A DNA stretch of 64,000 nucleotides from Candidatus Melainabacteria bacterium (GCA_003258725.1 QHMG01000006.1:1-64000); one strand, 5' to 3'; positions 15,838 to 24,543 are shown, counted from the stretch's first letter. The notes: a model not told the origin generated them from the letters alone. Numbers and translations: made by a program.

Positions 15838-16427
15838 TGATTAGTATAGCTATTGTCGGAAATATTGCCTCTGGAAAGTCAACCGTAGAAAACGTTTTGC
15901 GAAAAAAAGGCTATAAAGTTTTTGATTCTGATATTATTGCACACGAAGTTTTAGAGGATTTGTCAGACAAAATATTTGAAGCCTTTAAAGATTATGATAT
16001 TTCAGAAAATGGTAGGATTTCCCGTCAAAAGTTGGGTGCTCTTGTTTTTGATGATAAAAATTTAAAAGAAAAATTAGAAAATATTGTTCACCCCGAAATT
16101 AAAGACAGACTGAAGAAAATTTTTGAAGAAAACAAATTAGAGAAATATATTTTTGTATCAATTCCGTTACTTTTTGAGGTTGGGTGGCGCAATTTATTTG
16201 ATAAAATATTGTTTATATATACAGAGGATAAAATTCGCTTAAATAGGTTAATGCAGCGGAATAATTTTACAAAAGATGAAGCATTAGCACGTATTAAATC
16301 ACAACTACCACAAGAAGAAAAGGTGAAAGTATCTGACTTTATAATCAATAATAATCATAGTATTGATGTATTGCAAAAATATATTGAGCGGTTTATAATC
16401 CAACTAGAGGATAACGGAGAAACTTAG
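15837..16427 (+). CDS. coaE: Dephospho-CoA kinase CoaE
   Basis: The 196-residue P-loop kinase carries GNIASGKST (residues 8-16) and then VFDSDIIAHEVL, the CoaE Asp-x-x-x-H region. Later features are a VHPEIKDRL segment, SIPLLFEVGW and an R-x-x-x-R lid. It phosphorylates the 3'-OH of dephospho-CoA in the last step of CoA synthesis. It overlaps rluB by one base (TAATG) and the next gene by one base. Pairing with an acyl-CoA thioesterase two genes upstream gives a loose CoA theme, though this may be chance. Confidence 0.95.
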   Translation: MISIAIVGNIASGKSTVENVLRKKGYKVFDSDIIAHEVLEDLSDKIFEAFKDYDISENGRISRQKLGALVFDDKNLKEKLENIVHPEIKDRLKKIFEENKLEKYIFVSIPLLFEVGWRNLFDKILFIYTEDKIRLNRLMQRNNFTKDEALARIKSQLPQEEKVKVSDFIINNNHSIDVLQKYIERFIIQLEDNGET

Positions 16428-18691
16428 TGTCAGTTTACTTAGTGTCAAAACTAGAAGCCGAAAAAAAGAAACGTGCACAGGTTGTGTTAGGTGTTTCTCT
16501 GCTTGTCGTTGCGATTTTTTCAATAAGCGTTATCTTCTTCCAACTTTTACTAAGAAACGAAAGAATTGAGATTGAAAGTCATATTACAGAAGTTGCGAAA
16601 CAAAGCGCACAAGCTGCAAATATTATGATTGCAGGCGATTTTCAAACTCTAGCTTTATATGCACATTTATTAGAAAAAAATCCTCAATCTATAGATAAAA
16701 GTAATGTAGACAAATGCTTAGAAAAAGCAATTGTAAACACAAGATTTTTATCAATGGCAATCGCTTATCCTGATGGTCAAGCAAGAATTTATGATTCGAG
16801 AAAAGGCTTCTTCCCGTATCAAAACGTAAAATCTTTCCGTTATTTCCAATCTGCCATAAAAGGCAAAAATTTTGTAGATTTTATTAACAACTACTATGAT
16901 GAAGATAAGTTGATTGTATTATTCGCAATACCGTTAAAAAGCGATGGAAAAGTTATTGGTGTCTTAACCGCTTCACAAAGAGTTTCAGACTTTATTAATG
17001 CAATTGATATAACAGCATTTAATGATCAAGCTGTTGTTCACATCATTGATGACGAAGGTCATTTAATTTTACGTGATACAAGCCCTAAAACAGTTTTGAA
17101 ATCTTCAATTTTTGAAAATGATGAAGTTAATGACAATGTTAGAAAAGAAGCATTAAAAGCAACAAATCCTGTAAGTTATTGGTTTAAAGATGAAAATGGT
17201 GTTAAAAAAGTTGCAGCCTTTGTTCCTTTGGGTTACAACAACTGGAAAGTGCTTGCAATCTTGCCATTTAGTTCAATCAATCATAATACAAAAATGGTTT
17301 TGAGATATGCTATTTTGTTTTTCTTATTAATAAATACGTTAGTTGTAATTGCGGCAAGATATAACTGGATTGTAAGACAACGTTCTGACAATATGATTAT
17401 GGACTTAGCTTTGCAAGATGATGTTACAAACTCTTTGAACAAAGCAAGTTTTTATATTGAATCAGAAAAAATGCTTTTAAAAACTGATATTGAAGAAGAA
17501 CCATTAGCGCTTTTAACTATGGATATTGATAACTTTAAGGTTATTAACGAAGTTTATAATGTTAAAAAAGGTGATAAAGTTTTACGTGATATTGCCAAAA
17601 TTATATCAAAAGCAGTTGCTGAAAATGGTATTTATGCAAGACTTAATGATGACAACTTTGCTATTTTGATGAAATATGATTCAGATGAGGATTTAATTGA
17701 TTTTGTAGATGGTATTACTGGTGAATTAGCAAATTATAAACTAAATATAAAATTGATTCCTTCATTTGGTATTTTCAAAATTTCGGATAGAAGTTTGACA
17801 ATAAACGCTATGTGCGATAGGGCAAGCATTGCAAAACGCACGATAAAAGGTCTTGTTGGCGAAAGATATGCATTCTTTGATGAGAGTTTGAGTAAGGCAA
17901 TATTGGAAGACAAGCAAATTGAAGATGAAATGAAACAGGCTCTTGAAGAACATCAATTTGAAATGTACTTGCAACCAAAAATTAGTATGGCAACAATGAA
18001 ACCTTGTGGTTCAGAGGCATTAATCCGTTGGAATCACCCTAAAAAAGGTCTGATTCCACCATACAAATTTATTCCACTTTTTGAAAGAAATGGATTTGTT
18101 GTTGAGATTGACAAATACATTTGGGAAGAGGCTTGCAAAACTATTAGAAAATGGCTAGATGAAGGCAAAGAGCCTCTACCTATTTCTGTGAATTTGTCAC
18201 GAATTCACTTCAAATATGATGATTTAGTAGATGTAATTCAAGGTTTGGTTCAAAAATATAATGTTCCTCAAAAATATTTTGAATTAGAACTTACAGAAAG
18301 TGCTTTCTTGGATAACGAAGGTGCAGTAAACTCAACATTAATCAGATTGCAACAACTAGGCTTTACTATTGCAATGGACGATTTTGGCGTAGGCTATTCT
18401 TCATTAAATATGTTAAGAAAACTTCCTGTAAATGTATTGAAACTTGATAGAGGATTTATTAACGAGGCAACTTGCACAGAAAGAGGCTTTATCGTTCTAA
18501 ATCACGTAATTCACATGGCTAAAGATTTAAAAGCAACGGTTGTTTGCGAAGGTATTGAAACCGAAGAACAAGCAGAAACTTTGAAAAATGCTGGTTGCGA
18601 TATTGCACAAGGGTTCTTGTATGCTAAGCCAATGCCAGTAAAAGATTACGAAGACTATGTTTACAATCACAAAGGTGCTTATAGTAAATAA
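16427..18691 (+). CDS. Membrane sensor with degenerate GGDEF and intact EAL domain (c-di-GMP phosphodiesterase)
   Basis: The 754-residue protein starts at GTG 16427 with GGAGA upstream. A membrane segment (about 20-43), an extracytoplasmic Cache-like sensor and a second membrane segment (about 295-313) lead to a diguanylate-cyclase-like domain. Its signature site reads ARLNDDNF (about 404-411) instead of GGDEF, so cyclase activity is unlikely. The EAL domain looks active: SEALIRWNHP near 529, DDFGVGYSS near 651 and CEGIETEEQ near 706. It probably hydrolyses c-di-GMP in response to a periplasmic ligand, with the dead GGDEF as a possible GTP-binding regulator. It overlaps coaE and the following Maf-like gene by one base each. 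Confidence 0.92.
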   Translation: MSVYLVSKLEAEKKKRAQVVLGVSLLVVAIFSISVIFFQLLLRNERIEIESHITEVAKQSAQAANIMIAGDFQTLALYAHLLEKNPQSIDKSNVDKCLEKAIVNTRFLSMAIAYPDGQARIYDSRKGFFPYQNVKSFRYFQSAIKGKNFVDFINNYYDEDKLIVLFAIPLKSDGKVIGVLTASQRVSDFINAIDITAFNDQAVVHIIDDEGHLILRDTSPKTVLKSSIFENDEVNDNVRKEALKATNPVSYWFKDENGVKKVAAFVPLGYNNWKVLAILPFSSINHNTKMVLRYAILFFLLINTLVVIAARYNWIVRQRSDNMIMDLALQDDVTNSLNKASFYIESEKMLLKTDIEEEPLALLTMDIDNFKVINEVYNVKKGDKVLRDIAKIISKAVAENGIYARLNDDNFAILMKYDSDEDLIDFVDGITGELANYKLNIKLIPSFGIFKISDRSLTINAMCDRASIAKRTIKGLVGERYAFFDESLSKAILEDKQIEDEMKQALEEHQFEMYLQPKISMATMKPCGSEALIRWNHPKKGLIPPYKFIPLFERNGFVVEIDKYIWEEACKTIRKWLDEGKEPLPISVNLSRIHFKYDDLVDVIQGLVQKYNVPQKYFELELTESAFLDNEGAVNSTLIRLQQLGFTIAMDDFGVGYSSLNMLRKLPVNVLKLDRGFINEATCTERGFIVLNHVIHMAKDLKATVVCEGIETEEQAETLKNAGCDIAQGFLYAKPMPVKDYEDYVYNHKGAYSK

Positions 18692-19227
18692 TGAATTTTG
18701 ATGAATATTACTTAAATCAAAATCTTATATTTTTAAGAAAATCAATACCTGACATAGAAAAACGAATGAAAGATGTCGTTATTAAAAATGATTTTCGTAT
18801 TGGTAGTGCACATACAGGTTATCCGATTTTGTTCCGTAATGATGTAGCCCTAAACGATCAATATGACCCCGTTGAGGAGTGTGTTAATGTTTTTGAGTCT
18901 GTTCCTCAGTCAAAATATAATTTGTATATAATTTGCGGACTTGAAATGGGACACTTGCTGAATTTCTTCAATAATAATTCTAAAGCTCATATCATTTTAT
19001 TTGAAAACGACTTAGAATTGATGAAATATACTTTGTCAAAAGTTAGCATGATAAAAATTTTGGGCAATCCAAATATATATATGGTTTCAAATTATAATGA
19101 ACTTGCCAACATAATGAAACATATAAAAACTTTGGATATTATCAATAGCACTTATGTCGTTTCAAACAAATTCTACTCAAAAGCCTATGGTAATGTTATG
19201 GCTATCCTTCAAGAGTCTTATTTATAA
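18691..19227 (+). CDS. Maf-like (motility-associated factor) N-terminal fragment, possible flagellin glycosylation protein
   Basis: The 178-residue protein is only tentatively recognised. It has an early 'DFRIGSAHTGYPILF' segment, a D-P-V-E-E motif, and a Rossmann-like YIICGLEMGHLLNFF with an acidic residue at IILFEND about 20 residues later. This order resembles the N-terminal part of Maf/DUF115 proteins, which transfer nonulosonic acids to flagellin. Full-length Maf proteins exceed 500 residues, so this would be a truncated or single-domain form. It follows the c-di-GMP gene by a one-base overlap and ends just before a 48-bp palindrome. Nonulosonate genes at 58.3 kb give indirect support. 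Confidence 0.5.
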   Translation: MNFDEYYLNQNLIFLRKSIPDIEKRMKDVVIKNDFRIGSAHTGYPILFRNDVALNDQYDPVEECVNVFESVPQSKYNLYIICGLEMGHLLNFFNNNSKAHIILFENDLELMKYTLSKVSMIKILGNPNIYMVSNYNELANIMKHIKTLDIINSTYVVSNKFYSKAYGNVMAILQESYL

Positions 19228-19239
19228 TACCAATTTTAT

Positions 19240-19287
19240 ATAAGTAGTGCGCAATAAAATCAATTGATTTTATTGCGCACTACTTAT
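19240..19287. terminator. 48-bp perfect palindrome, likely bidirectional terminator
   Basis: The two 24-bp arms (19240-19263 and 19264-19287) are exact reverse complements with no loop bases between, centred on CAATTG. It lies between the end of the Maf-like gene (plus) and the end of the candidate small RNA (minus). It ends in an AT-rich tract on both sides. Confidence 0.8.
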
Positions 19288-19299
19288 TAATTTTTCCAT

Positions 19300-19368
19300 A
19301 AAAAAAAGCCACCTAATCGGCGGCTACTAGACTTGGGGAGGAGGTAAGTAAACCTTTCGGTTTTCTTA
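19300..19368 (-). ncRNA. Candidate small RNA with an exposed anti-Shine-Dalgarno-like CU tract
   Basis: Read on the minus strand this stretch has three parts. First, a 5-bp hairpin closed by a GAAA tetraloop (19350-19363). Second, an unpaired stretch holding ccucccucc-type sequence (complement of 19335-19344, GGGGAGGAGG on plus). Third, a terminator stem with one G-U pair (19307-19313 with 19319-19325) followed by eight U (19300-19307). No gene on either strand explains it. TTGACG and TATAAA-like boxes lie upstream near 19376-19396, but their spacing is not ideal, so the 5' end is uncertain. Layout and C/U core resemble cyanobacterial Yfr1, which pairs with ribosome binding sites; homology is not shown. 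Confidence 0.6.
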
Positions 19369-19436
19369 TGCCTTTTATATCGCACGTCAAAAAAATATCT
19401 TTAGGGCGTTTTTAAATTTATCCTCCATTTGGTTTA

Positions 19437-19445
19437 TGTTAAAAT
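19437..19445 (+). promoter_or_regulatory. Extended -10 predicting a leaderless aroA mRNA
   Basis: TG-T-TAAAAT ends six bases before the aroA ATG at 19452. No Shine-Dalgarno lies between. Confidence 0.6.
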
Positions 19446-19451
19446 TTTTAT

Positions 19452-20729
19452 ATGGATAAAATAGTTAGCAAAATTACATCAGGCTTGAAGGGCGAAATCG
19501 TTATCCCTTCCGATAAATCAATCTCTCATAGAGCAATTATGTTCTCATCTTTAGCAAAAGGTGAAACAAAAATTTCTAATTTTTCTCGTGGCGCAGATTG
19601 TCATTCAACATTAAAAGTATTCTCTCAACTAGGAATTGAGCATGAATTTTTATCAGAGCAAGAATTAATTCTTATATCTGATGGAAAACTTAAAGCACCG
19701 ACAAAAGATTTAAACTGCGGAAACTCAGGTACAACAATGCGTTTAGTATCTGGAATTTTAGCAGGACAAAATTTTGATTCAGTTTTGTTTGGTGATGAAA
19801 GTCTTTCTAAAAGACCTATGAAACGTGTTATTGAACCGCTGTCATTAATGGGGGCTAAAATTGACTCTAATGAGTTTAAAGCGCCATTAAAAATTTATGG
19901 ACAAAATTTGCATGGCATTGAATATAATTCAAAACTAGCATCTGCACAGGTTAAATCTTGCGTGCTACTTGCGGGTTTACATGCTGATGACGAAACTATT
20001 TTTATTGAACCTTATGTGTCACGAGATCATACAGAACGCATGCTTAAATATCTAGGCGCAGATATTCAATGCGACGGGGCAAAAACAACAATAAAACGCT
20101 CTGAATTAACGGCTCATGATATTTCAATTTGTGGGGATATTTCATCTGCAACTTTCTTTATTGTAGCAGGGTTGATTGTTCCAAATTCTGATTTTGTAAT
20201 TAAAAATGTTGGTCTAAATCCTACACGTACAGGCATTTTAGACGTAGTTAAAATGATGGGCGGAGATGTCGAAATTCTTGATAAAAAATTAGTTTCAAAT
20301 GAAGAAGTTGGTGATTTAAGAGTAAGAACTTCAGAATTGCATGCTTGCGAAATTTCAGGTAGTTTAATTCCTCGCTTAATCGACGAATTACCTGTAATTG
20401 CGGTACTTGCAACTCAAGCTGTAGGTACAACGGTGATTAAAGATGCTCAAGATTTGCGTAACAAAGAATCGGATAGAATTACTGCGGTTGTAAAAGAATT
20501 ACGCAAATTTGGAGCAGATATTGATGAAACTCTAGACGGATTTATTATTAATGGCAAAACAACTTTAAAAGGTGATTGTGAAGTTGATACATATCATGAC
20601 CATAGATTAGCAATGAGTATGTATATTGCAGGCTTAATTTCAGAAAGCCCTGTAAAAATCAATGAATTTCAATGGGTAGATATCTCATTCCCAGAATTTG
20701 AAAGCCTTGTAAATACACTTATAAAATAA
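19452..20729 (+). CDS. aroA: 3-phosphoshikimate 1-carboxyvinyltransferase (EPSP synthase)
   Basis: The 425-residue protein has the EPSP synthase signatures: SDKSISHRA at about 20-28, LNCGNSGTTMRL near 86-97, LSKRPMKRV near 121, a RDHTERML stretch near 193, and a late KESDRI plus DHRLAMSM. It joins shikimate-3-phosphate and PEP in aromatic amino-acid synthesis. Full length matches the family. It is transcribed alone with a -10 box set for leaderless expression; pheA for the phenylalanine branch lies at 52.5 kb. Confidence 0.97.
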   Translation: MDKIVSKITSGLKGEIVIPSDKSISHRAIMFSSLAKGETKISNFSRGADCHSTLKVFSQLGIEHEFLSEQELILISDGKLKAPTKDLNCGNSGTTMRLVSGILAGQNFDSVLFGDESLSKRPMKRVIEPLSLMGAKIDSNEFKAPLKIYGQNLHGIEYNSKLASAQVKSCVLLAGLHADDETIFIEPYVSRDHTERMLKYLGADIQCDGAKTTIKRSELTAHDISICGDISSATFFIVAGLIVPNSDFVIKNVGLNPTRTGILDVVKMMGGDVEILDKKLVSNEEVGDLRVRTSELHACEISGSLIPRLIDELPVIAVLATQAVGTTVIKDAQDLRNKESDRITAVVKELRKFGADIDETLDGFIINGKTTLKGDCEVDTYHDHRLAMSMYIAGLISESPVKINEFQWVDISFPEFESLVNTLIK

Positions 20730-20779
20730 CAAAAATGTAAAAACACTTGCAGTTTGACATCTTTTAACAGTTGGTTTGA

Positions 20780-20804
20780 TAGTACTCCCAGATGAATCCG
20801 AACC
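20780..20804 (-). repeat. Partial copy of the 3' end of the tRNA-Glu gene
   Basis: Aligned with 24450-24474, 20 of 25 bases match, including ten in a row (gtactcccag), and the orientation is the same. It covers the tRNA 3' end through the acceptor arm into the T-loop, but no full tRNA can be folded around it. Together with the intact gene at 24450-24525 it brackets an AT-rich 3.6-kb block, as attachment-site repeats do. Confidence 0.55.
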
Positions 20805-20928
20805 AAGTAAAAATTTTAATACTTGTTTTATAATAACATCATTTTAAATTTTTACAATTTATAATTGCCAAAATTTAAATTAGTTTATGCTAAAATTAAC
20901 AAACAAGTATAATATGGGGAATTATGGC

Positions 20929-23193
20929 ATGAAAAATCTTTTAAAATTTGTTTTGTTGCTTACGTTGTTAGTAATATGTCCTACGATTACTTTTGGAATT
21001 GAAAAGCAAACATTATCTCCACAAGAAATGGTAGATTCTTTTAACTTAGAAGTTAATAAATACAAAGAAATAAATTCTTTGAATAAATTTATTAAAAATA
21101 TAAATGATACGAATTTAATTTATGATATACAAAAAACAATAGATAACCAAGATAAAGTGAGATTTAATCAATATATAAATATAATTGATAGAAATTATCT
21201 TAATTCCCATAATGGCTACATTTTTTATTTAATCAAAGCAGATTTGTATAGTGGATTTGAAGATGCTAATAACGCAATTCTAAATTACGAAAAATTCTTA
21301 GATAGTGCTAAAAATAGTTTAGATAAATCTGCATCAAAGTATCTTTATGATAGACTTGCAAGTTTATCTTTAGAACAAAAACAATATGATAAATTTTTAA
21401 ATTATATTAAAAATTCTCTAAATATTGAACAAGAAAGTATTTCTTATATTTTATTGACAGAGTACTATGTTAACATTCAAAATGACAAAAAAGCTATTGA
21501 AGAAATAAATAATGCAATAAAATTGAGTAAATTCCCTCAAATGTCAAAAAAAGAAAGTTTAAATGCTTTAGCAAAAGCATATTCGCTTAGAGGATTACTT
21601 CAAGTTTCAAATGGTAAGTACCAACTTGGTATGGATGATTTGAAAATGGCTAAAAAAATATATATAAAAAATGATGAAAAAAAAGAACTGGCAACTCTTG
21701 AAAAGTTAATATTAACATATTTAAACGCAAAAGACGCCATATTCATAGATTATATCAATAAAACACAAAATCTTGATAGCGACTATTTATTTACTTCCTA
21801 TCATTTCACTCAATACAATGATATTGATAAAGTGGCAAAACAGATTAAAACAAAAGATAAAGAAAAAATAGAAAAGGAATTATTTTGGGTCTTAAGTAAT
21901 AATAAAAACACTGTAGAATATAATCTTTGTATTGGTGAATTTCAACTTCAAAAAGGTGATATAAATTTAGCAGAATTTTATTTAACGAAGGCATATAATT
22001 TAAGTGAGGATAAATATTATCTAAATCAAAATAAGTATTTAATATATAATGAACTTGCAAAAGTATATTTAAAAAAACAAAATTATATAAAAGCTTTAAA
22101 GTATTCAGACATGGCTATGAATTCTAAAAAACTTGAAAAAGAATTTATTGCAACAAGAATAGAAATTTATAAATTATCAAAACTATCAAGTAGTAGAAAT
22201 ATTGTAAAAAAAGACATATTTATAAATGATATACCTAATGCAATTAGTCTAAAAGATGATATTTCAGGTTGGAGTTTTATTTTGAAGCTATTGGAATATA
22301 CTGATAATATAACTTCTGAGTATACTTGGGGTGAAGTTTTTGGTTTTACTAAAAAGCAAAGAGAATCTTCAAAAGAAAAAGATTCCTTTAAATCAAGTGC
22401 ATATTTGTTAAAAATAAAAATATTGTCTGCCTTAGGCTATTATGAAGATGCATCATCTTTAATGGGAGATTTATTATATTCAATACAAGTAAATAATAGT
22501 AATGATAAATTATTGCGTTCAAAAGCATATTGGTTAAAGGGAATTATTTTATGTGAATACGACAATGACTACAAAAATAGTATTGTTGCTTTAACCAATG
22601 CAATAGAACAAGATCCGACAAATTATCAATACTACTTGTATCGCTCTTTGGCTTATCTAAAAAACCGTGAATTATCTTTTGCTGTATTAGATATTGACAA
22701 GTGTATTGAATTAAATCCAAATAATAACGTTCCTTATGAATATAAAGCTAACTATCTAGAGAGACTGGGAAAAAGAGGAGAAGCTTTAAATTTATATAAA
22801 AAGGCTTTAGCTCTAAATCCAGCAAGTTCTAGTGCCAAAAATAATATAAATAGAATTCAAAACAACATAAAAAAAGAACAAGATGAAATAAAGAAATACC
22901 CGAATGTTGATACTCACACAAGAACAAGATTACAAGTATCTGCTAATATGGTAGAAGAAATGAAAAATAGTGGTTTTATAAAAAAATTTCAAAGCAAGTC
23001 TAATATCATGGTATTTTTTGTTAGTGAAAAAATATGGTTAAACTTATCTGCTGAGGGCTTATATAATACAATAGATACAATTGAAGAATATTCATTATTA
23101 AGAGGTTGTGATTATTCTGAATTTAGAAGTAGTTCAAATGGTAGATTGTTATATAAACATAGAGCCAATGTTAGAGATTTAAACATTAACTAA
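20929..23193 (+). CDS. Exported TPR-repeat protein of unknown role
   Basis: I place the start at ATG 20929, preceded by GGGGA, which gives a clean signal peptide (KNLLKFVLLLTLLVICP...FG). Two earlier in-frame ATGs would put extra residues before it. The mature part, about 730 residues, is helical with several TPR-like units; the clearest are near the C-terminus (A-I-EQDPTNYQYYLYRSLAY and L-NPNNNVPYEYKANYL). It ends in an unrelated domain of about 90 residues. TPR arrays bind partner proteins, here in the periplasm. It uses very AT-rich codons compared with its neighbours and opens the block bounded by tRNA-Glu sequences. A TATAAT at 20908-20913 is a likely -10. Confidence 0.75.
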   Translation: MKNLLKFVLLLTLLVICPTITFGIEKQTLSPQEMVDSFNLEVNKYKEINSLNKFIKNINDTNLIYDIQKTIDNQDKVRFNQYINIIDRNYLNSHNGYIFYLIKADLYSGFEDANNAILNYEKFLDSAKNSLDKSASKYLYDRLASLSLEQKQYDKFLNYIKNSLNIEQESISYILLTEYYVNIQNDKKAIEEINNAIKLSKFPQMSKKESLNALAKAYSLRGLLQVSNGKYQLGMDDLKMAKKIYIKNDEKKELATLEKLILTYLNAKDAIFIDYINKTQNLDSDYLFTSYHFTQYNDIDKVAKQIKTKDKEKIEKELFWVLSNNKNTVEYNLCIGEFQLQKGDINLAEFYLTKAYNLSEDKYYLNQNKYLIYNELAKVYLKKQNYIKALKYSDMAMNSKKLEKEFIATRIEIYKLSKLSSSRNIVKKDIFINDIPNAISLKDDISGWSFILKLLEYTDNITSEYTWGEVFGFTKKQRESSKEKDSFKSSAYLLKIKILSALGYYEDASSLMGDLLYSIQVNNSNDKLLRSKAYWLKGIILCEYDNDYKNSIVALTNAIEQDPTNYQYYLYRSLAYLKNRELSFAVLDIDKCIELNPNNNVPYEYKANYLERLGKRGEALNLYKKALALNPASSSAKNNINRIQNNIKKEQDEIKKYPNVDTHTRTRLQVSANMVEEMKNSGFIKKFQSKSNIMVFFVSEKIWLNLSAEGLYNTIDTIEEYSLLRGCDYSEFRSSSNGRLLYKHRANVRDLNIN

Positions 23194-23211
23194 AAAAGAT
23201 ATGAAGATATA

Positions 23212-23559
23212 ATGAAGATAAAATTATTACTCATAATAAATGCAATATTTATTTTAGTTTTTTGTAGTGCTTGTAGTAAGCAAAATATTGATAATAAAAA
23301 TGAAAATTTGGAATATGACAATATTGCATGGCACGCACAAAAAACATTTGGTTGGAATTGTAATAAAGTAATAGCTCTAGACGATAAAATAAATACAAAT
23401 GGTTCTGAATTAGGTGATGCAAATTTGATAACTCAAATTAAAGGCTATTATCAAATCGCTACTTGTTCTTCTGGTTTAAAACTAAGAGTTTACCCCAGAA
23501 AAGACACTTATCCAACAATTACCAATATAAAGGTGGTTGGGATTAAAATTTTGCTTTAA
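23212..23559 (+). CDS. Small lipoprotein-like exported protein, unknown
   Basis: The 115-residue protein starts with MKIKLLLIINAIFILVFCSAC, a signal sequence ending in Cys. The -3 position is Cys rather than Leu/Val/Ile, so a lipobox is possible but imperfect. The rest is short, with two further cysteines (W-N-C-N and A-T-C-S) that could form a disulfide in the periplasm. It follows the TPR gene by 18 bases and may be its partner. Its last four bases overlap the 3' end of the convergent minus-strand gene. I do not recognise the family. Confidence 0.6.
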   Translation: MKIKLLLIINAIFILVFCSACSKQNIDNKNENLEYDNIAWHAQKTFGWNCNKVIALDDKINTNGSELGDANLITQIKGYYQIATCSSGLKLRVYPRKDTYPTITNIKVVGIKILL

Positions 23560-24050
23560 ACAATATATTTTTCCCATAAGGTTATTAACTTTGTTATTGC
23601 GAGGGCTTTCTCAATGTCAGTCTTAGTGTGATTTATTAATGTAGTAGAAGCATTAAATGTATCTACTATATTTTTACAAGTTTCAAAAATTTTTGTTTCT
23701 TCAACGGATAGCTCTTTTTTAAGAAATTTTGTTAAAAGACCTTTAACTATTTCAACAACAATTTTGCCAATTTCAGAATCTGGTACAAATTCTCGACAAA
23801 TATTAGAGTAAAACATACAATTTACTTCCCTATAGTTTTTTAAATATTCGTCATTTTTGCCTAGATTTATAAATAAAGTTTTTATTTTATCAATATTTTC
23901 AGTCATTTGATTAAAACTATTAATATAATAAATTTCTTTTTGTATTTCATAATCATTAATTGTTTGATTTAAATAGGATTTAAAATTTTGTTGATGAGGA
24001 CAATTTGGGCACTTACAATTTTCAAATTTACAAAATCTATTGTGATACAT
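23556..24050 (-). CDS. Unknown protein with N-terminal CxxxxCxCxxC cluster
   Basis: The 164-residue protein has an N-terminus reading FCKFENCKCPNCPH (about 6-19), a dense Cys/His cluster that may bind zinc. The remainder is predicted helical, Asn/Lys/Glu/Ile-rich, without a membrane segment or a known motif. GGAAG lies before the ATG on the minus strand. It converges with the lipoprotein-like gene, overlapping by four bases, and belongs to the AT-rich block beside tRNA-Glu. No close family comes to mind; coding status is supported mainly by the long frame in an AT-rich region and the ribosome site. Confidence 0.6.
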   Translation of the reverse strand: MYHNRFCKFENCKCPNCPHQQNFKSYLNQTINDYEIQKEIYYINSFNQMTENIDKIKTLFINLGKNDEYLKNYREVNCMFYSNICREFVPDSEIGKIVVEIVKGLLTKFLKKELSVEETKIFETCKNIVDTFNASTTLINHTKTDIEKALAITKLITLWEKYIV

Positions 24051-24418
24051 TATATACTTCCATTCTGATTATTCTATTATTTAAAAGTAAAATGAAATTA
24101 TTAATTGCCTGTGATAGCACATATATTCATGCTAATTTTTCGGCACTCTTTCTGACTCAAATTCTCATTGCCGAACGTAATCAATTTATCCGTTCAAAGG
24201 TAAACAAACTCTAAAACACAGCCATAGTCTATATTTAAAACCATGAAAAATGTTGCCGAGACATGAGTACAAAATGGAACATTTTGAGTACTTTGGTGAA
24301 CGGATAAAATGATTTTTCCGACCTCTGAAATGCCCTCACACAGCCAACTTTCACAAATTAATCAATCTAACCGTACAAAATCAGTTTACTCGTTAAATTA
24401 CATCGTTAAATTATAACA
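24051..24418. other. Non-coding stretch with a 12-bp inverted repeat
   Basis: No credible gene. A perfect 12-bp inverted pair, TTTATCCGTTCA at 24185-24196 and its complement at 24297-24308, frames about 100 bases that also contain a repeated GAGTAC. This may be the decayed end of a mobile element next to the tRNA-Glu gene. Confidence 0.4.
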
Positions 24419-24446
24419 AAAAAGCCACTCAATTGAGTGGCTTTTT
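24419..24446. terminator. 28-bp palindromic terminator downstream of tRNA-Glu
   Basis: Two 14-bp arms (24419-24432 and 24433-24446) centred on CAATTG have no loop bases and A/T runs at both ends, so they work for either strand. It starts four bases after the tRNA 3' end on the minus strand. Confidence 0.88.
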
Positions 24447-24449
24447 AAA

Positions 24450-24525
24450 TGGTACTCCCAGGCGAATTCGAATCGCCGTCGCCTCCGTGAAAGGGAAGTG
24501 TCCTAGGCCTCTAGACGATGGGAGC
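24450..24525 (-). tRNA. tRNA-Glu (anticodon UUC)
   Basis: A full cloverleaf reads on the minus strand. The 7-bp acceptor arm is GCTCCCA with TGGGAGT, discriminator A, and the CCA end is encoded. The D-arm is TCGTCTAGAGGCCTAGGA, the anticodon loop CTTTCAC (anticodon TTC), and the T-arm holds ATTCGAATT. Length is 76. In this lineage charged tRNA-Glu should also feed tetrapyrrole synthesis. The 3' end faces the AT-rich island. Confidence 0.95.
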
Positions 24526-24543
24526 CTAACTGACTGTATTAAT

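Noticed and set aside
24005..24214. 69-residue plus-strand frame
   Set aside because: Overlaps the start of the Cys-rich minus-strand gene and shows no coding character beyond AT-rich openness.
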